This document shows, one piece after another, positions 41,954 to 50,612 of a stretch of 64,000 bases of DNA. How positions within the stretch are numbered: the stretch's first letter is position 1; each line of letters opens with the position of its first letter. The position numbers and the translations under genes were made by a program. Location of the stretch: the NCBI GenBank assembly GCA_964438205.1, contig CAYTJQ010000007.1:1-64000 (forward strand), read 5' to 3'. This DNA is from Pseudohaliea sp964438205. GTDB lineage: Bacteria > Pseudomonadota > Gammaproteobacteria > Pseudomonadales > Halieaceae. The notes below the pieces were generated by a model. The model saw only the letters and a list, made by a program, of their open reading frames with translations. It was not told the DNA's origin and searched no databases.

Positions 41954-44233
41954 ATGGCACCTCGCCGACCAAGGAACCCGATCGCCGTGCCGACCATCGC
42001 CCTGCTGCTCTGCCTGCTCGCCGCGCCTGCCCTCGCCGGCGATTACCTCGGCAGCGAGCGCTGCGCGGACTGCCACGAGGACGAGTACCAGGCCTGGCAG
42101 GGCTCACACCATGACCTGGCCATGCAGGCGCCGGCACCGGCGACCGTGCTCGGCGACTTCGGCGATGCCCGCTTCGACTACAACGGCGTGGAAACCCGGT
42201 TCTTCCGCCGCGGCGATGCCTTCGTCGTGCGCACCGACGGCCCCGACGGCAAGCTCACGGACTACGAGGTCGCCTACGTCTTCGGCGTCTATCCCCTGCA
42301 GCAGTATCTCCTGCCGCTCGCGGACGGCCGCCTGCAGGCGCTGTCGATCGCCTGGGACGCGCGGCCGGCGGAAGAGGGCGGGCAGCGCTGGTACCACCTC
42401 TACCCGGAGGAGGCCATCGGTCACGACAACCCCCTGCACTGGACGGGCCCCTACCAGAACTGGAACACCCGCTGTGCCGAGTGCCACAGCACGGACGTGC
42501 ACAAGAACTACTCGCCGGCGACCAGGCGCTTCGATACCACCTACGAGGCGATCGACGTCGGCTGCGAGGCCTGCCACGGTCCCGGGGCGAGGCACGTCAC
42601 CCTGGCGGAGGGGGACAAGCTCGCGGAAGCGGCCGCCGGCGGCTTCCCGGTGGACCTCGCCCAGCGCGGCGCTTGGGCCTTCCCGGACGGCGCGGCCATC
42701 GCCCGCCGTGAAACACCGGTCACGGACAACCGGCAGATCGACAGCTGCGGCCGCTGCCATGCCCGGCGCGGCACGCTCGGGGACTACCACTTCGGTGCCG
42801 ACCTGCTCGACACCCATCGCCTGTCCTTCCTGCAGCCGCCGCTCTACCACCCCGACGGCCAGATCCTCGACGAGGTCTACGTCTACGGCTCCTTCGTGCA
42901 GAGCAGGATGCACCGGGCCGGGGTGGTCTGCAGCAACTGCCACGAGCCGCACAGCAACGCCCTGCGGGCACCGGGCAACGATGTCTGCGCGCAGTGCCAC
43001 AAGCCGGCGGTCTACGACAGCGCGGCGCACCACCGGCACGCGCCGGGCCCCGGCAGCCAGTGCGTCGACTGCCATATGCCGGCGACCACCTACATGGGCG
43101 TGGACGCGCGGCGGGACCACAGCATGCGGATTCCGCGCCCAGACCTGTCGCTGGTCCTCGGCACCCCCAATGCCTGCACGGACTGCCACAGCGACCGCGA
43201 CGACGCCTGGGCGCTTGCCGCCCTGCGCGACTGGGGCGTGGCGCCGGGCGACACTGCCGGCCACCCGGCGCGGGTGCTGCAACGCCTGCGCGAGGGCGAC
43301 CAGCGTGCCGCCGACGGGGTCCGCGCCCAGGTGGCCGACCCGGAGCTCGCCCCGCTCTGGCGCGCCACGGCGATGGAGACGCTCGGCGACAGCGGCGACC
43401 GGCGGCTCGCCGAGACCGCGGCACCCCTGCTTGCCGGCGACGATCCGCTGCTGCGCCTCGCGGCGGTGCGCAGCGCACAGGCCCTGCCGGTGGGTCAGCG
43501 CTATGCCCTGCTCCGGCCCCTGGTCACCGACCCGGTCACCGCGGTGCGCATGGAGGTGGCGGCCGGCCTCGCCGCCGTGCCGATCGACCGGCTGCGCGAC
43601 GAAGACCGCCAGGCCCTGGAAGCACTCTTCGCGGAATACCTGGCCATCCAGGCCGGGCATGCCGACATGCCGTCCGTGCAGCTGCAGCTCGGCCTGTTCC
43701 ACAGCGCCCGCGGGGATGGCGCGGCCGCCGAGGCCGCCTACCGGGAGGCGCTGCGCCTGAACCCGCAGCTGATACCGGGCCACCTCAACCTGGCCGACCT
43801 GCTGCGGGCAAGCGGCCGCGACGAGGAAGCCGGCGCGCAGCTGGAGCGCGCCCGGGCCATCGCGCCGGAAAGCGGGGAGGTGCTCTACGCCCTGGGCCTG
43901 TCGGCGATCCGGGCCGGCGACAGCGAGCAGGCGCTCGCCCTGCTCACCGACGCCGCGGAGCGTGAGCGTGACGGCACGCGGCACCGCTACGTCCACGCCG
44001 TGGCCCTGCACGACCTCGGCGATCCCCGCGCCGCCGTGCGCGCGCTGCGCAGCCTCAATCGCGAGGTGCCCGGCAATCCGGACGTGCTGCTGGCGCTCGC
44101 CAATTACAGCGCCGAGCTGGGCATGGTGGAGGCGGCCGCCGGCTACGCCCGGGAACTGGCCGCCGTGGACCCGGGGAACGCGAACTGGCGGCGCCTAGCG
44201 GAGCGCTTCGGCGCCATGGCCGAAAGCCCCTAG
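41954..44233 (+). CDS. Octahaem c-type cytochrome with HEAT-like and TPR C-terminus
   Basis: 759 residues, exported by a signal peptide (ending ALAGD). Eight CXXCH haem sites: residues 37, 174, 204, 265, 326, 345, 370 and 408 (first Cys). The haem part resembles cytochrome c554/nitrite-reductase-like families. From about 430 to 545 there are HEAT-like repeats and from about 555 to 750 TPR repeats (EAAYREALRLNPQLIPGHLNLADL and others), probably a docking platform. It should be a periplasmic electron carrier or oxidoreductase assembled by Ccm. Start ATG 41954; GTG 41987 is an alternative that still keeps a signal peptide. Enzymatic activity cannot be told. Confidence 0.9.
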   Translation: MAPRRPRNPIAVPTIALLLCLLAAPALAGDYLGSERCADCHEDEYQAWQGSHHDLAMQAPAPATVLGDFGDARFDYNGVETRFFRRGDAFVVRTDGPDGKLTDYEVAYVFGVYPLQQYLLPLADGRLQALSIAWDARPAEEGGQRWYHLYPEEAIGHDNPLHWTGPYQNWNTRCAECHSTDVHKNYSPATRRFDTTYEAIDVGCEACHGPGARHVTLAEGDKLAEAAAGGFPVDLAQRGAWAFPDGAAIARRETPVTDNRQIDSCGRCHARRGTLGDYHFGADLLDTHRLSFLQPPLYHPDGQILDEVYVYGSFVQSRMHRAGVVCSNCHEPHSNALRAPGNDVCAQCHKPAVYDSAAHHRHAPGPGSQCVDCHMPATTYMGVDARRDHSMRIPRPDLSLVLGTPNACTDCHSDRDDAWALAALRDWGVAPGDTAGHPARVLQRLREGDQRAADGVRAQVADPELAPLWRATAMETLGDSGDRRLAETAAPLLAGDDPLLRLAAVRSAQALPVGQRYALLRPLVTDPVTAVRMEVAAGLAAVPIDRLRDEDRQALEALFAEYLAIQAGHADMPSVQLQLGLFHSARGDGAAAEAAYREALRLNPQLIPGHLNLADLLRASGRDEEAGAQLERARAIAPESGEVLYALGLSAIRAGDSEQALALLTDAAERERDGTRHRYVHAVALHDLGDPRAAVRALRSLNREVPGNPDVLLALANYSAELGMVEAAAGYARELAAVDPGNANWRRLAERFGAMAESP

Positions 44234-44274
44234 CGGGAAAGCCGCCAGCGTCATGGACGCCCGCGGCGCGGGCG

Positions 44275-44853
44275 TCAGTCCTGGCGGAACACCAGCTGCA
44301 CCGACACCGGCACGGCAGTGCTGATCGAAGCGAGGCCAGCCAGCTCCTGGAGCTTCGCGATTCCGGCGCCAAGGTCGAAGTCCGCGGCGTCGACTACCAG
44401 CGGCTCGAGCGTCGAGACCGCGAGGCTGCCATCGGCGGCGTGGACAACGGTGAGGGGCACTGCGTAGCGCTTGCTGCTGCCGTGCAGGGAAACCGTGAGC
44501 TCGACGTCCTGTGTCCGGTGGCCAGCGGCCTCCAGCACTGCGGGGTCGACTGCGGCGCTGACGACAAGGTTGGGGTAGTCGCCGGTTTCGAACAGGAACT
44601 CGCGCATCCGCGTATTGCGGATCTGGATCGCGGTCTCGACGCTGTCCAGCGGCACCTCGACACGGGCTTCGCCGTCGCCGCTGACCGCGCCGGAGAGCTC
44701 CCGGAAATAGTGCACCTCCGCCTTGTCGACATTCTTCGTGGAAATGAAGCTGAGCCGGGATGCGTCGGCGTCCAGCGTCCAGTCTGCCTGGGCAGCGGCA
44801 CCGGCCGCGATGAGCAGCGCGGCTGCCGTCGCGCGGGTGATGTGCGTCAGCAT
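44275..44853 (-). CDS. YceI family periplasmic lipocalin-like protein
   Basis: 192 residues with signal peptide (ending AAAQA) and the YceI pattern: WTLDADASRLSFISTKN, an amphiphilic barrel, RNTRMREFLFETGDYPNLVVSA and a final EELAGLASI..VPVSVQLVF-like segment. YceI proteins bind isoprenoid chains (established for TT1927b). ATG 44853 has a strong AAGGAGG. A perfect 12-bp palindrome lies 30 bases upstream. Convergent with the cytochrome gene, 41 bases apart. Confidence 0.9.
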   Translation of the reverse strand: MLTHITRATAAALLIAAGAAAQADWTLDADASRLSFISTKNVDKAEVHYFRELSGAVSGDGEARVEVPLDSVETAIQIRNTRMREFLFETGDYPNLVVSAAVDPAVLEAAGHRTQDVELTVSLHGSSKRYAVPLTVVHAADGSLAVSTLEPLVVDAADFDLGAGIAKLQELAGLASISTAVPVSVQLVFRQD

Positions 44854-44882
44854 GGCAACCTCCTTGCTGTGGCTGGGCGTTT

Positions 44883-44894
44883 GTTTAGCTAAAC
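44883..44894. promoter_or_regulatory. Perfect palindrome GTTTAGCTAAAC upstream of the YceI gene
   Basis: A 12-bp perfect inverted repeat between the YceI start (44853) and the parE stop (44961), 30 bases before the YceI ATG. The AT-rich core stands out in a GC-rich neighbourhood. Its TTAG/CTAA half-sites resemble MarR/SlyA-type half-sites without the usual gap. Possible operator; no regulator gene is adjacent. Confidence 0.45.
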
Positions 44895-44960
44895 CCTGTT
44901 CATGGTACGACAAATCGACCCCGGTCGATGACCCGCGCCGCCAGGCCGCACGGGGAAAGC

Positions 44961-46850
44961 TCAGGCCAGCACTTCCGCCAGGTCGCCCTTGGACTCGAGC
45001 CAGTGCTTTCGATCCGCCGCGCGCTTCTTGGCGAGCAGCATGTCGAGGAGATTGTTGGTCTCGTCGCCGGCCTCCACCACCAGGCGCACCAGGCGGCGGG
45101 TGTCCGGGTCCATGGTGGTCTCCCGGAGCTGCAGCGGATTCATCTCGCCGAGACCCTTGAAGCGCTGCACGCCCACCTTTCCGCGCTTGCCCTCGGCGGC
45201 GATGCGGTCGAGGATGCCCTGCTTCTCGCCCTCGTCGAGCGCGTAGTGGACCTCCTTGCCGACATCGATACGGTACAGGGGCGGCATGGCCACGAACACA
45301 TGGCCGGCGGAGACCAGCGGGCGGAAGTGACGCACGAAGAGCGCGCAGATGAGCGTCGCGATGTGCAGCCCGTCGGAGTCCGCATCGGCAAGGATGCAGA
45401 CCTTGCCGTAGCGCAGCCCGGTGAGGTCGTCGCTACCCGGGTCGATGCCGAGGGCCACGGAGATATTGTGCACTTCCTGGGAGGCGAGGATTTCCTGCGA
45501 ATCCACCTCCCAGGTGTTGAGAATCTTGCCGCGCAGCGGCAGGATGGCCTGGAACTCCCGGTCCCGGGCCTGCTTGGCGGAGCCGCCCGCGGAATCGCCC
45601 TCCACCAGGAACAGCTCACTGCGCGCGGTGTCCTCGCTGGCACAGTCGGCGAGCTTGCCCGGCAGCGCCGGGCCGGCGCTGACCTTCTTGCGCGCGACTT
45701 TCTTCGCCGAGCGCAACCGCCGCTGCGCGCTGTTGATGCACAGCTCCGCCAGCCGCTCGGCATCGCCCGTGTGCTGGTTCAGCCAGAGGCTGAACGCGTC
45801 CTTGGCGCAGCCGGACACGAACGCCGCCGCCTCCCGGGACGACAGCCGCTCCTTGGTCTGGCCGGAGAACTGCGGGTCCTCGAGCTTGCTCGAGAGCACG
45901 TAGCAGCAGCGCTCCCAGATATCGTCGGGGGTGAGCTTGACGCCACGTGGCAACAGGTTGCGCAGCTCGCAGAATTCGCGCATCGCCTCCAGCAGCCCGC
46001 TGCGCAGCCCGTTCACGTGGGTGCCGCCCAGGGGCGTGGGGATGAGGTTCACGTAGGACTCGGCGACCACCTCGCCGCCCTCCGGCAACCACTGTACGGC
46101 CCAGTCCACCGCCTCGCCGGCACCGGAGAAGCTGCCGGTGAAGGGCTCCTCGGGGATCGACGGCCAGTCGATGGTCGCGTCGGCGAGGTAGTCCGTGAGG
46201 CCGTCCTCGTAGTACCACTCCTCGCTCTCGTTTTTCTTCTCGTCGGTGAAGCGCACGCGGAGGCCCGGGCACAGCACCGCCTTGGCGCGCAGCACGTGCA
46301 CCAGGCGCGGCACGGAGAAATTCATCGAGTCGAAGTACTTCGGGTCCGGCAGGAAGCGCAGGCTGGTCCCCGTATTGCGCTTGCCGCAGTTGTCGATGAC
46401 CTCGAGGTCGCGGGTCTTCTCGCCGCCGGCGAAAGCCATGCGGTGCACCTGACCGTCGCGGCGGATGGTGATCTCCAACTCCTTCGACAGCGCGTTGACC
46501 ACGGAGACGCCGACACCGTGGAGGCCGCCGCTGTACTGGTAGTTCTTCGAGGAGAACTTACCGCCGGCATGCAGCGTAGAGAGGATCACTTCCACCCCCG
46601 GACGGCCCTCGCCCGGGTGGGTGTCCACGGGCATGCCGCGGCCGTCGTCGGCAACGGTCACCGAGCCGTCGGCGTGGAGCACCACGTCGATGCGGCTGGC
46701 GTGGCCGGCGAGCGCCTCGTCAACGCTGTTGTCGATGACCTCCTGGGCGAGATGATTGGGACGGCTGGTGTCCGTGTACATGCCGGGGCGCTTGCGCACC
46801 GGCTCCAACCCCGTGAGGACCTCGATGTCTTCGGCGGTGTAGTTGCTCAT
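44961..46850 (-). CDS. parE: DNA topoisomerase IV subunit B
   Basis: 629 residues (E. coli 630). GHKL ATPase motifs: EVIDNSVDEALAG, DDGRGMPVD, GGLHGVGVSVVNALS; TOPRIM motifs LVEGDSAGGSAKQ and ADADSDGLH; the C-terminus LLAKKRAADRKHWLESKG is that of ParE rather than GyrB, and no GyrB-specific insertion is present. With ParC (not in the window) it decatenates daughter chromosomes. TACAAT on the - strand at 46907-46902 is a plausible -10. In E. coli yqiA lies between cpdA and parE; here 101 non-coding bases stand there. Confidence 0.97.
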   Translation of the reverse strand: MSNYTAEDIEVLTGLEPVRKRPGMYTDTSRPNHLAQEVIDNSVDEALAGHASRIDVVLHADGSVTVADDGRGMPVDTHPGEGRPGVEVILSTLHAGGKFSSKNYQYSGGLHGVGVSVVNALSKELEITIRRDGQVHRMAFAGGEKTRDLEVIDNCGKRNTGTSLRFLPDPKYFDSMNFSVPRLVHVLRAKAVLCPGLRVRFTDEKKNESEEWYYEDGLTDYLADATIDWPSIPEEPFTGSFSGAGEAVDWAVQWLPEGGEVVAESYVNLIPTPLGGTHVNGLRSGLLEAMREFCELRNLLPRGVKLTPDDIWERCCYVLSSKLEDPQFSGQTKERLSSREAAAFVSGCAKDAFSLWLNQHTGDAERLAELCINSAQRRLRSAKKVARKKVSAGPALPGKLADCASEDTARSELFLVEGDSAGGSAKQARDREFQAILPLRGKILNTWEVDSQEILASQEVHNISVALGIDPGSDDLTGLRYGKVCILADADSDGLHIATLICALFVRHFRPLVSAGHVFVAMPPLYRIDVGKEVHYALDEGEKQGILDRIAAEGKRGKVGVQRFKGLGEMNPLQLRETTMDPDTRRLVRLVVEAGDETNNLLDMLLAKKRAADRKHWLESKGDLAEVLA

Positions 46851-46951
46851 GGCTCCTCGGCTGGCTGCGGGGCGCGCGTCGGGGGACGCCGCGACGGCGC
46901 GATTGTACTACGAGGGCAGGGGCCGCCGCTGCGGCGGACTTAAGCGGCGGC

Positions 46952-47785
46952 CTACTGGTAACCGCGGGACTCGAGATCGACCGGCAGGTCGACGGGGACA
47001 CGGGTCACGGCGCTGTCGATCCCGCCGTCCGGGTGCAGTGCCAGCCAGCGGAAGCCCGGCGCGGCGTCATCCACGGCGAAATCGGCCTGGCCGGGCTTGA
47101 ACTGCACGCAGGTAGAGGGTGTGCAGAAGAGCTTGAGACCGTTGCGGTCCCGCTCCAGCGCCTGGTGTACGTGACCCCAGAGGAGACCGCGGGCGCCGGG
47201 GAAGCGCTCGAGCACGGCAAAGAGCCGTTCCGCGTCAGCCACGCGCTGTTCGTCGAGCCAGGCGCAGCCGACCGGGACCGGCTGGTGATGCAGGCAGACC
47301 AGCGTGTGCATCCGCGCCGTGGCGGCTGCCGAAAGGCCAGCCTCGAGACGGGCGAGCTCCTCGTCTCCGAGCCGGCCGCCGACCTGCCCGGGGACCTGGG
47401 AATCCAGCATGAGCACCTGCCAGGCGCCGAGGCGCAGCTCCCGCGGCAGTCGCGACTCGCCGGCGACCGCGGCCATGGCGGTGCGGTCGTCGTGATTGCC
47501 GGGCAGCCAGAAGTGACGGGGCGTGACGGCATCGAGATAGCCGAGCAGCCGCTCGTAGGCCTCCGGTGCACCGGCGTCGGCCAGGTCGCCGGTCGCCAGC
47601 AGCGCATCCGGCCCCGGGTGCGCGCGGCGCAGGGCCTCGAGCACCGCGAGCAGGGAACGGTCCGTGTCCATGCCGATGAGGGTCCCGCCGGCGGCCGCCG
47701 ACAGATGAGTGTCGGTCACCTGGACCAGCTGTACCGTGCCGCCGGGATCGGAAATGGAGAGCTCTGGGACCGAGGCGGCCGACAT
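46952..47785 (-). CDS. cpdA: 3',5'-cyclic-AMP phosphodiesterase CpdA (Icc)
   Basis: 277 residues (E. coli 275), a metallophosphoesterase with all five motifs: TDTHLS, TGDLADAG, GNHDD, CLHHQPVPVG and GHVHQA. It hydrolyses cAMP and so limits CRP signalling. ATG 47785 follows the DUF1249 gene by 11 bases; the order yqiB-cpdA-parE is that of E. coli and other gammaproteobacteria. Confidence 0.95.
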   Translation of the reverse strand: MSAASVPELSISDPGGTVQLVQVTDTHLSAAAGGTLIGMDTDRSLLAVLEALRRAHPGPDALLATGDLADAGAPEAYERLLGYLDAVTPRHFWLPGNHDDRTAMAAVAGESRLPRELRLGAWQVLMLDSQVPGQVGGRLGDEELARLEAGLSAAATARMHTLVCLHHQPVPVGCAWLDEQRVADAERLFAVLERFPGARGLLWGHVHQALERDRNGLKLFCTPSTCVQFKPGQADFAVDDAAPGFRWLALHPDGGIDSAVTRVPVDLPVDLESRGYQ

Positions 47786-47796
47786 GCCCGGGCCCC

Positions 47797-48270
47797 TCAG
47801 GCCTCTGAGCTGCGCTCGGCGACGCCGCGTGGCAGGGGCGCCAGCCCGTGCTCGAGACAGTGTTCCAGCCAGTCGGCAAGGAAGCGGTTCTGCTGGATCT
47901 TCTCGTCCTGCTGGTGCATCGCCGGGTTCGGGTAGCTGTAGCGGCCGCGCACGCTGCCGCTGGTCTGGAAGGAAATGACCTCGAGCATGCCCGCATCGTG
48001 GTAGGCCCGCACGTCGATGCACAGCGGCGCCAGCCAGCGCTCCACATGGGCCAGGGAATGCAGGCGGACGTGGGTGGTGTAACGGCTGCGCTCGAGGACC
48101 TCGAGCAGTACCCGTTCGTCGCCGAGCTGGAACTCGCGGCGGTTCGCCACCTCGTAGTCCGGGAACAGCCGCACCAGCCGCGCGTAGTTCGCCTCGCACA
48201 ACGCGTGCAGGGCCGTGAGGTCCACCTTGTAGCGTGGCTTCCCGTGACGGGGCTTGCTATGACGGGGCAT
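47797..48270 (-). CDS. yqiB: DUF1249 family protein YqiB
   Basis: 157 residues; ALCEANYARLVRLFPDY, RYTTHVRLHS, DVRAYHDAGMLEVISFQ and YPNPAMHQQDEKIQQNRFLADWLEHCL are the conserved blocks of DUF1249. Function unknown; the gene almost always precedes cpdA. ATG 48270 begins MPRHSKPRHGKPRYKVDL, a basic tail. Divergent from tolC across 233 bases that hold no clear promoter pair; a T-run at 48411-48420 has no hairpin. Confidence 0.93.
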   Translation of the reverse strand: MPRHSKPRHGKPRYKVDLTALHALCEANYARLVRLFPDYEVANRREFQLGDERVLLEVLERSRYTTHVRLHSLAHVERWLAPLCIDVRAYHDAGMLEVISFQTSGSVRGRYSYPNPAMHQQDEKIQQNRFLADWLEHCLEHGLAPLPRGVAERSSEA

Positions 48271-48503
48271 GGGCAGCGGCCGGTCCCTCCGGGTGCGTCT
48301 CATTAAACACGACGGGGCGAGTCCTTCCTGAGACCAGCGGCCCCACCGCCCGTAGCATCCAAGGAGTGTAACACCTAAGATGGCGACTGCTGCCGGGGGC
48401 TTCTTTTTTTGTTAACTGTTGCACACGTCCCTGCGCCGTCGCCGAGCCCCCTGTTAGACTCGTGCGGCAGCAAGCCCGACTGACAAGACACAGGATCCTT
48501 CCC

Positions 48504-49931
48504 ATGAAACTACCTGGCGCGGCCCCTTTGGCCCTGGCTTTGGCCCTGCTCAGCGGGACCGCCGGCGCCGAGTCGCTCACCGACATCTACGAGCTGGCCC
48601 TGGAGAACGATGCCCAGCTCCAAGCCGAGGAGGCCCAATACCGCGCCTCCCTCGAGGACGAGAAGGTGGCCCTGTCGGCGCTGCTGCCCCAGGTGAGCGC
48701 GGGCTACAGCTACCAGGACTCGGACGTCGAGACCACGAGCCCCGGCATCATCGGCTTCGACAACGGCGGTGTGCCGATCATCGGCGACACCTTCGACAAC
48801 ACCAAGACCGATGTCGATACCTACCAGGTATCCCTCTCCCAGGCGATCTTCGACCTCCCCGCCTGGTTCAGCTTCCAGTCCGGCAAGGAGCTGACGAAAC
48901 AGGCGGAAGCCACCTTCGCCGCCAACCAGCAGAACCTCATCGTCCGCGTTGTCGAAGCCTACCTCGCCGTCCTGCGGGCCGAGGACAACCTCGCGGCGTC
49001 CAGGGCCCAGGAGCGCGCCTTCGAGCGCCAGCTGGAGCAGACCCGGCAGCGCTTCGAGGTCGGCCTGATCGCCATCACCGACGTCTACGAGGCGCAGGCC
49101 GCCTATGACCTGGGCCAGGTGACGCGTATCCGCGACGAGAACGCCCTGGACGTGGCGCGGGAGCGGCTGAGCGTGCTCACCGGCAAGCGCCACGACAACC
49201 TCGAAGTGCTCGCCGAGGCTTTCGAGCCCAAGAAGCCGGACCCGATCGAGCGCGACGCGTGGGTCGAGTTCGCCCTCGAGAACAACTTCAATCTGAAGGC
49301 GGCCCAGTACGCGGAGGAAGCGGCGCGACAGAATGCCAAGGCGCGCAAGCTGGCCCACGCCCCGACGGTCAGCGGCACGGCGCAGTACTCCGAGTCGGAG
49401 ACCACCGGCTCGCGCTTCCAGGACCCGGCCGGCATCTTCAACTTCCCGCCGGACCAGGAGCGCGATGTCACCGCCTTCGGCATCGAGGTCAACCTGCCGC
49501 TCTATTCCGGCGGCGCCGTCAGCGCCAACCGCCGCCGCGCCGCCCAGGAGTTCATCGCCGCGCGGGAAAACCGGATCAACCTGTCGCGCAACACGGTGAC
49601 CGAGGCCCGCTCCCTGCACCTGACGGTGCTGAGCGACGTCGCCCAGGTCGCGGCGCGCAAGCAGAGCATCGTCTCCTCGAAAAGCGCCCTGGACGCCACC
49701 CAGGCCGGCTACGAGGTGGGCACCCGCAACGTCGTCGATGTGCTCAATGCCCAGAACACGCTGTTCGCCGCCCAGCGGGACTACGCCAACAGCCGCTATG
49801 ACTACATCCTGAACATGCTGCGGCTGAAGGAGCAGGCGGGCCTGCTGAGCCCCGAGGACGTCTACCGGCTGGACAGCGCGCTGGTCGAGCCGCCGCCGCC
49901 CACGGCCTCGGAAGACAGCGAAGAAGAATAG
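48504..49931 (+). CDS. tolC: Outer-membrane efflux channel TolC
   Basis: 475 residues with signal peptide (ending GTAGAE) and two repeated halves of long helices and strands typical of TolC: SLTDIYELALENDAQLQAEE near the start, SLSQAIFDLPAW, FEVGLIAITDVYEAQAAYD and, in the second half, YEVGTRNVVDVLNAQNTLFAAQRDYANSRYDY. It forms the trimeric outer-membrane duct of tripartite efflux pumps and type I secretion. Start ATG 48504; upstream AGGA. The C-terminus ends in a Glu-rich tail. Followed 7 bases later by a methyltransferase gene, which may ride on the same transcript. Confidence 0.95.
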   Translation: MKLPGAAPLALALALLSGTAGAESLTDIYELALENDAQLQAEEAQYRASLEDEKVALSALLPQVSAGYSYQDSDVETTSPGIIGFDNGGVPIIGDTFDNTKTDVDTYQVSLSQAIFDLPAWFSFQSGKELTKQAEATFAANQQNLIVRVVEAYLAVLRAEDNLAASRAQERAFERQLEQTRQRFEVGLIAITDVYEAQAAYDLGQVTRIRDENALDVARERLSVLTGKRHDNLEVLAEAFEPKKPDPIERDAWVEFALENNFNLKAAQYAEEAARQNAKARKLAHAPTVSGTAQYSESETTGSRFQDPAGIFNFPPDQERDVTAFGIEVNLPLYSGGAVSANRRRAAQEFIAARENRINLSRNTVTEARSLHLTVLSDVAQVAARKQSIVSSKSALDATQAGYEVGTRNVVDVLNAQNTLFAAQRDYANSRYDYILNMLRLKEQAGLLSPEDVYRLDSALVEPPPPTASEDSEEE

Positions 49932-49938
49932 GCCCCCC

Positions 49939-50556
49939 ATGGGCCTCGCGCTGCCCCTCGCGATCGACCGTGTACCCGGGTTCCTGGCACCGGAAGAGGG
50001 CGAGGTCCTCTACCGGCACGGTCACCGGGCGGCGGGGCTCGGTCCCCTGGTCGAGATCGGCAGCTACTGCGGCCGTTCCAGCGTCTACCTGGGCTGTGCC
50101 TGCCGCGACGCCGGCGGCGTCCTCTACGCCGTGGACCACCACCGCGGCTCCGAGGAGCACCAGCCCGGGGAAGCCTTTCACGACCCCGCCCTCCTCGACC
50201 CGGCCACGGGCGCGGTGGACACCTTCCGCCGCTTCCGCCAGACCCTTGCCCAGGCGGGCCTCGAACCCTTCGTGCTGCCCGTGGTGGCGGAGGGGGCGCT
50301 CTTCGCCAGGCACTTCCCGGGGCCCGCGGGCCTGGTGTTCATCGATGGCGGGCACAGCCTCGATGTCGCGCTGGCGGACTACCGCGCCTGGGCCGGCAAG
50401 GTCGCCCGGGGCGGCGTCCTCGCCATCCACGACGTCTACCCGGACCCGGCGGGCGGCGGCCAGGCCCCGGCGGCGGTGCGCCGGCTGGCGCTGGACTCGG
50501 GGCTGTTCGATGAAATCGATGCCGCGGGGAGCCTGCGGGTACTCAGGCGCCTCTGA
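49939..50556 (+). CDS. Class I SAM-dependent methyltransferase
   Basis: 205 residues with a methyltransferase fold of the cephalosporin-hydroxylase/CmcI-like type: LVEIGSYCGRSSVYLG (motif I, about 37-52), VLYAVDHHRGSEEH and GLVFIDGGHSLDVALADYRAW (motif IV), GGVLAIHDVYPD. Substrate unknown. It lies 7 bases after tolC but converges on a cluster (toroid protein, second methyltransferase, glycosyltransferase) with which genes of this type recur, so it is probably functionally part of that cluster. Confidence 0.8.
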   Translation: MGLALPLAIDRVPGFLAPEEGEVLYRHGHRAAGLGPLVEIGSYCGRSSVYLGCACRDAGGVLYAVDHHRGSEEHQPGEAFHDPALLDPATGAVDTFRRFRQTLAQAGLEPFVLPVVAEGALFARHFPGPAGLVFIDGGHSLDVALADYRAWAGKVARGGVLAIHDVYPDPAGGGQAPAAVRRLALDSGLFDEIDAAGSLRVLRRL

Positions 50557-50612
50557 ATACCGCCGGCAGGGGCCGGCGCCCCGGCGACGCGTCCGCGCTG
50601 TGGGCGCCGCGC

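Noticed and set aside
42104..44011. 635-codon frame antisense to the octahaem cytochrome
   Set aside because: The sense strand has eight CXXCH sites and a signal peptide; the antisense frame is compositional.
48411..48420. T-run as an intrinsic terminator between yqiB and tolC
   Set aside because: No inverted repeat precedes it on either strand, and both flanking genes start, rather than end, here.
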